Assembly (NCBI GenBank): GCA_002695115.1
Contig: NZOA01000067.1
Location: 28,513 to 33,606 of the forward strand
Source: Planctomycetota bacterium
GTDB taxonomy: Bacteria > Planctomycetota > UBA8108
Reading direction: 5' to 3'
Length of the DNA stretch: 5,094 nucleotides
Under the pieces are notes generated by a model. It saw only the letters and a program-made list of their open reading frames with translations. It made no database searches and was not told where the DNA came from. Positions 1 through 4,492 of this stretch are shown here, piece after piece (within the stretch, counting starts at the first letter, position 1; every line of letters begins with the position of its first letter). The translations under genes and the position numbers were made by a program.

Positions 1-444
1 GGCGCCATCTGGGTCGCCCAGCAGTGGAAAGACCAGGGCTTCGATGATGTCCTCTACCTTGACGCGCACCATCTCCAATACCTGACCGAGACCAGCGGCT
101 CGAACCCCTTCGTCCTGCTGAAATCAGGAGCGCTGGTCACGCCACCGCTCGACAGCCAGATCCTGCCCGGGGTGACGCGCGACTCAACCCTTCGAATCGC
201 CCGTGACCTGCTCAACCTGGATGTCCAGGAGCGGGCGCTCTCTATCCAGGAGGTCCTGGAGGAAGGCGAGGAGATGTTCTGCACCGGAACGGCCTGGACA
301 TTGCTCAATGTCCGAGAGGTAGTCCACAAAGACGAGGTCAAGCTCCTGGAGAAAGACGATCTTCGTATGGAGCTTCTCGAAATCCTGCGCGGAATCCAGA
401 CCGGCGAGAGGGAAGATCCATTCGATTGGATCAGGGAGGTTTGA
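1..444 (+). CDS. ilvE: Branched-chain amino acid aminotransferase (PLP fold type IV), C-terminal part
   Basis: The reading frame is open from base 1 and stops at TGA 442-444, giving the last 147 residues of a class IV aminotransferase; the N-terminal domain and the PLP-binding lysine lie upstream of the window. Visible family marks, numbered from the first visible residue, are LYLDA (18-22), the E-x-x-G/S-x-N segment ETSGSN (30-35) whose Glu normally contacts the PLP ring nitrogen, ILPGVTRDS near residues 54-62, and the phosphate-binding-loop motif CTGTA near 97-101. ILPG-TR and GTA are typical of IlvE-type enzymes. The family interconverts Leu, Ile and Val with their 2-oxo acids using glutamate in the cytoplasm. 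The gene is coupled to the P-protein gene one base later, so phenylpyruvate could also be a substrate, since IlvE enzymes are known to tolerate it; that is inference. A D-amino acid aminotransferase or aminodeoxychorismate lyase is less likely from the motifs. Confidence 0.85.
   Translation, partial: GAIWVAQQWKDQGFDDVLYLDAHHLQYLTETSGSNPFVLLKSGALVTPPLDSQILPGVTRDSTLRIARDLLNLDVQERALSIQEVLEEGEEMFCTGTAWTLLNVREVVHKDEVKLLEKDDLRMELLEILRGIQTGEREDPFDWIREV
433..440 (+). promoter_or_regulatory. Shine-Dalgarno for the P-protein fusion gene, inside the end of ilvE
   Basis: AGGGAGGT ends five bases before ATG 446 and is made of the last sense codons of the upstream aminotransferase gene. The upstream stop (442-444) and the start codon are separated by a single G. 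This arrangement is typical of translational coupling and supports ATG 446 as the true start. Confidence 0.8.
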
Positions 445-445
445 G

Positions 446-2482
446 ATGGATCTCGACCAATGCCGAAAGGACATCAACAACCTCGACAAGAGCCTCCTCG
501 AGCTGCTTGCCCAGAGGCGGGCCATCAGCCGAAAGGTGATCGAGGACAAGCTCGAGAGAGGACTCGATCTTCGCGACCCGAAAAGGGAAGGCGAGGTCCT
601 CGAGACTCTCATCAAGGCCGGGCGTGAGCTCGGACTCGACGCCCACTTCGTGACCCGGGTCTTCCATGAGATCATCGCGGACTCGGTGCGCTCGCAGGAA
701 TCTTTCCTCCAGACCAACCTCAACCCCGCCACCGAGAAGCTGCTCTGCATCGCCTACCAGGGAGTCGAGGGCGCCTACAGCTACCTGGCCGGAGAAAAAT
801 TCTTCCGCGGCCAACTCGATAATTGCTCCTTCGAGGGCTACAAGAACTTCTCCGACGTTGTAGCCGCGGTCGAAAACGGCCAGGCGGACTATGCCATCCT
901 GCCGATAGAAAACACCACCGCCGGCAGCATCAACGCCGTCTACGACCTCCTGCTGGCGACCAAGCTCAGTATCGTGGGAGAAGAGGTCTTCCCGGTCCAG
1001 CACTGCCTGCTGGGCATTGAAAAGGCCCCCCTGTCGACGATCCGCCGGATCTATTCGCATTACCAGGCGCTTGCCCAATGCTCTGATTTCCTCTCCAGGC
1101 TCAAGAATTGCGTGCAGGAGACCTACATGGACACCGCCGAGGCCGCGAAGAAAATAAGCGAGGATGGCGACCCCGAGCAGGCCGCGATCGCCAGCGAGGA
1201 GGCCGGCAGGATCTACGGCCTCGAGGTGCTGAAGCGCAACCTCGCCAACCAGCGCGAGAACTACACGCGGTTCGTAATCATCGCGCCGCGTCCCAACCAG
1301 GTCGACAGCCGGGTTCCCTGCAAGACCTCTCTCGTTCTCTCGACCGGGCACCACGAAGGCGCCCTGCTCAAGGCGCTTTCGATCCTGGAGCACCACAAGA
1401 TCAACCTGACGAAGCTGGAGTCGAGGCCCATGCAGGGCTCGCCCTTCACCTACATCTTCTACCTGGACTTCGAAGGCAATGCGAGCGATCCGAAAATCCA
1501 GGAGGCTCTCGTAGGATTGAGCGGCGCGACGAATTACCTGAGGATCCTCGGAACCTACCCGCGCGAACGCCACGACAAAACCAGGCCCTCCATCCGCTCG
1601 AGGGTTCCGGAGAAAACGGGCGCTCCCGAAGATGCTGGCGATCACGAGCCCTCGACACCGACCCCGGAAGAACCCACTGTCGCCAGGGATCCCGATGGAA
1701 GGAGCCTGACCGCTCTCTCCACGAAACCCGCCGGCACCATCATCAGGATTGGTGAAACGGAGCTCGGCGGCTCCGAATACGTCGTCTTCGCGGGACCCGA
1801 CTGCATCTCCTCGATGGACCAGATAGGAGCCCATGCCCGCCAGGTGAGCGAGTGTGGCGCGATGATCCTCCACGGCAGCTGTCTCGAGACCAACGACTCG
1901 CCCTTCAAGACGAGAAGAATCAATTTCGAGCTCCTCGAAATACTTGCCACGGCCGGCAAGGAATTCGGCCTGCCTGTGATGACGGAGATCGAATCCGTTC
2001 TCGATGTGGCCCAGGCCGCCCAGGAGGTCGACCTGATGAAGATCGGCCCGCGCAATATGCAGAACTTCAGCCTCCTCGAGGAGGCCGGCAAGACGGGCCG
2101 TCCCATAGTCCTCACCAGGGGAATCTCAGCCACCAATGACGAATTCCTCGAGGCCGCCGAGTGCGTTCTCGTACAGGGGAACCAGCAGGTTATCCTCTGC
2201 GAACGAGGAATAAGGATCGACGAGAGAAACTCGCGCAACACCCTCGACCTCGGCACGGTGGCGAACATCCGGCGGATGACCCATCTCCCGGTCATCATCG
2301 ATCCCACCAGGGCCATCGAGCACGGCAACCTCGTCCTGCCGCTGGCAAGCGCCTCGAAAGCTTTCGGCGCCCACGGACTGGTGGTCGACGTTCGTCAAAA
2401 CGGGAATGCGAACCCGGCAGCCGATGCGCTGACCCTCGGTTTTGAAGAATTCGCGAAGCTCATGACCGGCCTCTACACCTGA
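446..2482 (+). CDS. pheA: Chorismate mutase / prephenate dehydratase / ACT (P-protein) fused to a degenerate DAHP synthase-like domain
   Basis: This 678-residue protein converts chorismate to prephenate and then to phenylpyruvate, the branch to phenylalanine. Residues 1-90 are an AroQ chorismate mutase; aligned by eye with E. coli PheA, the active-site set is intact: R7, R24, K35, D44, R47, E48, Q84. Residues 100-280 are prephenate dehydratase, with PIENTTAGSI (153-162) and the catalytic Thr in NYTRF (272-276). Residues 292-372 are an ACT domain with GALL (305-308) and ESRP (325-328), the phenylalanine-sensing motifs, so feedback inhibition by Phe is expected. A Pro/Glu/Asp-rich, probably disordered linker covers 373-429. 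Residues 430-678 resemble class I-beta DAHP synthase: KIGPRNMQNF (532-541), ILCERGIR (583-590), RNTLDL (597-602), GAHG (641-644). However, GPCS is GPDC (450-453), the KPRTS loop is ETNDS (481-485), and DPSH is DPTR (619-622), so DAHP synthase activity is doubtful. E. coli PheA is about 386 residues, so the C-terminal third is extra. ATG 446 has a strong Shine-Dalgarno. Confidence 0.93.
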   Translation: MDLDQCRKDINNLDKSLLELLAQRRAISRKVIEDKLERGLDLRDPKREGEVLETLIKAGRELGLDAHFVTRVFHEIIADSVRSQESFLQTNLNPATEKLLCIAYQGVEGAYSYLAGEKFFRGQLDNCSFEGYKNFSDVVAAVENGQADYAILPIENTTAGSINAVYDLLLATKLSIVGEEVFPVQHCLLGIEKAPLSTIRRIYSHYQALAQCSDFLSRLKNCVQETYMDTAEAAKKISEDGDPEQAAIASEEAGRIYGLEVLKRNLANQRENYTRFVIIAPRPNQVDSRVPCKTSLVLSTGHHEGALLKALSILEHHKINLTKLESRPMQGSPFTYIFYLDFEGNASDPKIQEALVGLSGATNYLRILGTYPRERHDKTRPSIRSRVPEKTGAPEDAGDHEPSTPTPEEPTVARDPDGRSLTALSTKPAGTIIRIGETELGGSEYVVFAGPDCISSMDQIGAHARQVSECGAMILHGSCLETNDSPFKTRRINFELLEILATAGKEFGLPVMTEIESVLDVAQAAQEVDLMKIGPRNMQNFSLLEEAGKTGRPIVLTRGISATNDEFLEAAECVLVQGNQQVILCERGIRIDERNSRNTLDLGTVANIRRMTHLPVIIDPTRAIEHGNLVLPLASASKAFGAHGLVVDVRQNGNANPAADALTLGFEEFAKLMTGLYT

Positions 2483-2517
2483 AAGAAAACCCCGGGAAGT
2501 CACGTTCGCTTTAAAAA

Positions 2518-2546
2518 TTGACATGCCCCGGCGATGCAACTAATAT
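2518..2546 (+). promoter_or_regulatory. Sigma70-type promoter of the leader-leuA-cimA transcript
   Basis: A perfect -35 box TTGACA (2518-2523) is followed by a 17-base spacer and the -10 box TAATAT (2541-2546, 4 of 6 consensus matches including the outer T, A and T). An A/T-rich patch (TTTAAAAA, 2511-2517 region) sits directly upstream like an UP element. Transcription would start near 2551-2555, about 30 bases before the leader ATG. It is the best promoter-like sequence in the window and sits in a gap between operons, where one is expected. I see no operator that I recognise, apart from a short palindrome just downstream of the predicted start. Confidence 0.8.
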
Positions 2547-2564
2547 TCGTGCTTAACTTTACGA

Positions 2565-2574
2565 CCTGTACAGG
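2565..2574. repeat. Ten-base perfect palindrome in the 5' end of the leader RNA
   Basis: CCTGTACAGG reads the same on both strands and lies about 10-20 bases after the predicted transcription start, directly before the leader Shine-Dalgarno. It could be a small operator, or a chance palindrome; as RNA it can form at most three stable pairs closing a four-base loop. It does not match a regulator site that I can name; it lacks the spacing of a LexA box. Confidence 0.35.
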
Positions 2575-2575
2575 C

Positions 2576-2582
2576 AGGAAGA
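2576..2582 (+). promoter_or_regulatory. Shine-Dalgarno of the leader peptide
   Basis: AGGAAGA lies just before ATG 2586; its AGGA core leaves six bases to the start codon. It shows that the short leader ORF is probably translated and decides its start. The only in-frame alternative I checked, a GTG at 2622-2624, has no such site. Confidence 0.75.
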
Positions 2583-2585
2583 ATC

Positions 2586-2729
2586 ATGTTCAAAGCCACA
2601 TTTGAGACCATCACTGAAAGCGTGCGGAAGTATCCCCGGGGGAGCCGTTGCGCCATCGTCTCGGATTATGACTGTGGCCGTTCGGCCCTACTCGGTATTC
2701 TGCTTATTAGCGAGGCGGGTGGATCGTAA
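2586..2729 (+). CDS. Leader peptide of the leuA-cimA attenuator (47 aa, Leu/Ile control codons)
   Basis: The ORF starts at ATG 2586 behind a good Shine-Dalgarno and ends at TAA 2727-2729. Its 47 residues begin MFKATFETITESVRKYPRGS and contain no Leu until residue 35. Then all four Leu codons and two Ile codons come together in L-L-G-I-L-L-I (residues 35-41, bases 2688-2708: CTA CTC GGT ATT CTG CTT ATT). CTA, CTT and ATT look uncommon in the neighbouring genes, which mainly use CTC/CTG and ATC; such codons sharpen sensing of charged tRNA. The last codons and the stop are themselves the 5' arm of the antiterminator hairpin. A ribosome stalled at the Leu/Ile cluster leaves that arm free, and one reaching the stop covers it. 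The peptide need not act as a protein. It is longer than the 28-residue E. coli LeuL and I recognise no homology. Confidence 0.82.
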   Translation: MFKATFETITESVRKYPRGSRCAIVSDYDCGRSALLGILLISEAGGS

Positions 2730-2758
2730 GAACGCCAGATACGATTTCACCACCCGCC
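2714..2758 (+). promoter_or_regulatory. Antiterminator hairpin of the leu/ile attenuator
   Basis: GGCGGGTGG (2714-2722) is perfectly complementary to CCACCCGCC (2750-2758), and the adjoining ATCGTA (2723-2728) is perfectly complementary to TACGAT (2740-2745). This makes a 15-bp stem with an 11-base loop (2729-2739) and a four-base bulge TTCA (2746-2749). The 5' arm lies in the last codons and stop of the leader ORF; the 3' arm contains the 5' arm of the terminator. The two hairpins therefore exclude each other. Leader ribosome position would select between them: stalling at Leu/Ile codons permits this hairpin and read-through into leuA. I found no convincing separate pause hairpin (1:2) upstream. 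Confidence 0.85.
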
Positions 2759-2789
2759 GCCTTCAGAAGGTGAGCGGGTTTTTTTTTTT
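2752..2789 (+). terminator. Intrinsic terminator (attenuator) upstream of leuA
   Basis: ACCCGC (2752-2757) pairs with GCGGGT (2774-2779). The stem continues through C2758-G2772, G2759-U2771 and CCTT (2760-2763) with AAGG (2767-2770), with one bulged A at 2773 and a CAG loop. Eleven T's follow or join the stem (2779-2789). It lies before leuA rather than after a gene, which fits conditional termination. I saw no separate terminator after the P-protein gene (2483-2517), so this element may also stop transcription arriving from the upstream operon. Confidence 0.92.
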
Positions 2790-2806
2790 GATTTTTGACC
2801 TTCTGA
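2763..2806 (+). promoter_or_regulatory. Possible third, post-terminator hairpin in the read-through RNA
   Basis: TCAGAAGGT (2763-2771), which is the loop and part of the 3' arm of the terminator, is perfectly complementary to ACCTTCTGA (2798-2806). The nine pairs enclose a 26-base, U-rich loop. It cannot take part in the termination decision because its second arm is made after the T tract, but it could keep the terminator stem open in finished read-through mRNA. It may also be a chance match. Confidence 0.35.
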
Positions 2807-2826
2807 GAGTCGAATAACGCAATTCC

Positions 2827-2845
2827 AAAGGACCGGAGAAACCGG
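2827..2845 (+). promoter_or_regulatory. leuA ribosome-binding region with a small intervening hairpin
   Basis: AAAGGA (2827-2832) is the best Shine-Dalgarno match upstream of leuA, but it lies 24 bases before ATG 2857, too far for ordinary use. Between them CCGG (2833-2836) and CCGG (2842-2845) can pair around the loop AGAAA. Folding this 13-base hairpin would bring the site to about 11 bases from the start. A weaker choice is GAG (2851-2853), only three bases from the ATG. No alternative ATG, GTG or TTG exists in frame between the in-frame stop TAA 2815-2817 and ATG 2857. Confidence 0.4.
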
Positions 2846-2856
2846 CCCCCGAGACC

Positions 2857-4443
2857 ATGAGAAAAATAAAAATCTTCGATACAACCCTGAGAGACGGCGA
2901 ACAGAGCCCGGGCGCCAGCCTGAACGTGGAAGAGAAGCTGGTGATCGCGCGCCAGCTCGAGCGCCTGGGAGTAGACATCATCGAGGCCGGCTTCCCGATC
3001 TCGAGCACCGGGGATTTCGAGGGCGTCAAGCTGGTCGCCGAGAGCCTCGATGGGCCCACGATCTGTGGTCTCGCCAGGGCCAGGAAAGAAGATATCGAAG
3101 CCGCCGGCATGGCGCTCGAAAAGGCCTCCAGCTCGCGCATCCACGTCTTCATCGCCACCAGCGATCTCCACATGGACAAGAAGCTCAAGATGAGCAGAGA
3201 CGACGTCCTGGCGATGGCTGTAGCCAGCGTAGAGCAGGCCCGGCAGTTTACCGACGATGTCGAATTCTCTCCCGAGGACGCGTCGCGCAGCGACATGGAC
3301 TTCATGTGCAAGGTGATCGAGGCGGCAGTGAACGCGGGGGCCACGACGATCAACATCCCCGACACCGTGGGCTACGCCATGCCAGGAGAGATAGGCGACC
3401 GGGTACGCTACGTGAAGGAGAAGGTACCCGCGGTAAATGACATAGTGCTCAGCATCCACTGCCACAACGACCTTGGTGTCGCTGTGGCCAACTCGCTCTC
3501 GGCCATGCAGGCCGGCTGCGACCAGATCGAGTGCACCATCAACGGCATCGGCGAGCGGGCGGGAAACACCTCTCTCGAAGAGATCGTGATGGCCCTCAAC
3601 ATGCGCCAGGACGTCTACGACGTGGAAACCGGCATCAACACCCGGGAGCTCTGGAGCACCAGCCGCCTGGTCTCCAACCTGACGGGTATCGAGGTGCAGA
3701 GAAATAAGGCCATCGTCGGTGAGAACGCTTTCGCCCACGAAGCCGGCATCCATCAACATGGGGTCATCAGCGACCGCAGGACGTATGAGATCATGTCAGC
3801 CAAGGAGGTCGGCTGGCATGGAACCCAGCTGGTCATCGGCAAGCACTCCGGCGTGCACGCCATCGAAAAAGTCCTCGAGCGCAGGGGCTATGACCTCAAC
3901 CGCGACCAGCTCCACGAGGTCAGAGCCCGGGTCAAGGATGCCGCCGACAGGGAGAAGACCATCGAGGAAGAAGATGTCGTCGCCTTCGCCAACGAGGTTC
4001 TCAACGAGCTCACCAGCGAGGAGCAGCTTGTCTCGCTCGAGGAGTTCTCGGTGATGACCGGCAACGGCTTCACCGCCAGCGCCACCATCAAGCTCAAGAT
4101 CAATGAAGATGAGGTGATCGGGACCGGTACGGGGGTCGGACCGGTGGATGCCTCCGCCCACGCCATCCAGGAGATCCTGAGCTCGCACTTCGGACCCGAG
4201 CTCGAGCTCAGCGGCTACGGCCTGAAGGCCATCACCGGGGGGACCAACGCCCTGGCGCACGCCAACATCCAGTTCAAAGACAAGACCGAGAACCGCTTCC
4301 GCGGAGACGCGGTCGACAAGGACGTCATCCTGGCCTCGGTCCACGCGATGATCAAGGGAGCCAACCGCGCCCTGAATCACCGCATCCGGCATGGAGACAA
4401 ATCACAGGACAAGAACGGCTCCAGCGAGCAGGCGGACGAATGA
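2857..4443 (+). CDS. leuA: 2-Isopropylmalate synthase
   Basis: LeuA condenses 2-oxoisovalerate with acetyl-CoA to 2-isopropylmalate, the committed step of leucine synthesis, in the cytoplasm. The 528-residue product has the usual bacterial LeuA length. The catalytic TIM barrel (about 1-270) opens with FDTTLRDGEQSPG (7-19), carrying R12 and the metal ligand D13. It also has FSPEDASRSD (137-146), the metal-binding HCHND (201-205) and NGIGERAGN (229-237). Linker subdomains carry AFAHEAGIHQHG (291-302) and GKHSGVHAI (328-336). The C-terminal regulatory domain, from roughly residue 390, has the glycine-rich GTGTGVGPVDASAHAI segment (422-437), so leucine feedback inhibition is expected. FSPEDASRSD and the regulatory domain favour LeuA over homocitrate or citramalate synthase. 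The last 18 residues are a hydrophilic tail. The ATG is forced by an in-frame stop at 2815-2817. It lies downstream of the attenuator and 49 bases before cimA. Confidence 0.95.
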   Translation: MRKIKIFDTTLRDGEQSPGASLNVEEKLVIARQLERLGVDIIEAGFPISSTGDFEGVKLVAESLDGPTICGLARARKEDIEAAGMALEKASSSRIHVFIATSDLHMDKKLKMSRDDVLAMAVASVEQARQFTDDVEFSPEDASRSDMDFMCKVIEAAVNAGATTINIPDTVGYAMPGEIGDRVRYVKEKVPAVNDIVLSIHCHNDLGVAVANSLSAMQAGCDQIECTINGIGERAGNTSLEEIVMALNMRQDVYDVETGINTRELWSTSRLVSNLTGIEVQRNKAIVGENAFAHEAGIHQHGVISDRRTYEIMSAKEVGWHGTQLVIGKHSGVHAIEKVLERRGYDLNRDQLHEVRARVKDAADREKTIEEEDVVAFANEVLNELTSEEQLVSLEEFSVMTGNGFTASATIKLKINEDEVIGTGTGVGPVDASAHAIQEILSSHFGPELELSGYGLKAITGGTNALAHANIQFKDKTENRFRGDAVDKDVILASVHAMIKGANRALNHRIRHGDKSQDKNGSSEQADE

Positions 4444-4458
4444 CGCCCGGCCTGGGCG
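4444..4458 (+). other. Small hairpin in the leuA-cimA gap
   Basis: CGCCC (4444-4448) pairs with GGGCG (4454-4458) around a five-base loop, directly after the leuA stop. No T tract follows, so it is not an intrinsic terminator. It may stabilise the mRNA or mean nothing. Confidence 0.3.
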
Positions 4459-4477
4459 GACAAATGAGACGCTCCGC

Positions 4478-4483
4478 GGAGAG
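4478..4483 (+). promoter_or_regulatory. Shine-Dalgarno of cimA
   Basis: GGAGAG lies nine bases before ATG 4493, a usable spacing. It lies at the edge of the palindrome CTCCGCGGAG (4472-4481), which could only weakly mask it. It supports the chosen start, where the protein begins directly with the conserved (I/L)YDTTLRDGT motif. Confidence 0.65.
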
Positions 4484-4492
4484 ACCTGACCC

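Noticed and set aside
431..1873. A 480-codon open frame on the minus strand opposite the P-protein gene
   Set aside because: It is an antisense shadow of a GC-rich coding gene: the plus strand has clear chorismate mutase, prephenate dehydratase and ACT motifs, while the minus frame shows no recognisable domain.
1732..2482. KDO-8-phosphate synthase as identity of the C-terminal domain
   Set aside because: The signatures IGPRN, ILCERGIR and RNTLDL match DAHP synthase I-beta, and the metal-independent KDO8P enzymes change only the Cys ligand, whereas here all four ligands differ.
2483..2517. A terminator directly after the P-protein gene
   Set aside because: Only the short palindrome CCCGGG and A/T-rich bases are present, with no stem followed by a T tract.
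2714..2740. T-box riboswitch, because GGGTGGA resembles the T-box core GGGTGGNACCGCG
   Set aside because: The match ends after TGGA, the ACCGCG part is missing, and the segment is fully complementary to the downstream arm rather than leaving a bulge for the tRNA end. I saw no convincing stem I specifier loop, and the short translated ORF with a Leu/Ile cluster explains the element.
2602..2817. A 71-codon plus-strand frame overlapping the leader
   Set aside because: It has a weak TTG start without a Shine-Dalgarno and reads straight through the terminator and T tract (giving a run of Phe); the 47-codon frame at 2586 explains the region better.
2707..3759. A 350-codon open frame on the minus strand across the attenuator and leuA
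   Set aside because: It covers the attenuator and the LeuA catalytic domain in antisense, with no motif of its own and strong sense-strand evidence against it.
4444..4458. The leuA-cimA gap hairpin as a terminator
   Set aside because: It has only a five-bp stem and no T's after it, and cimA follows with its own Shine-Dalgarno.
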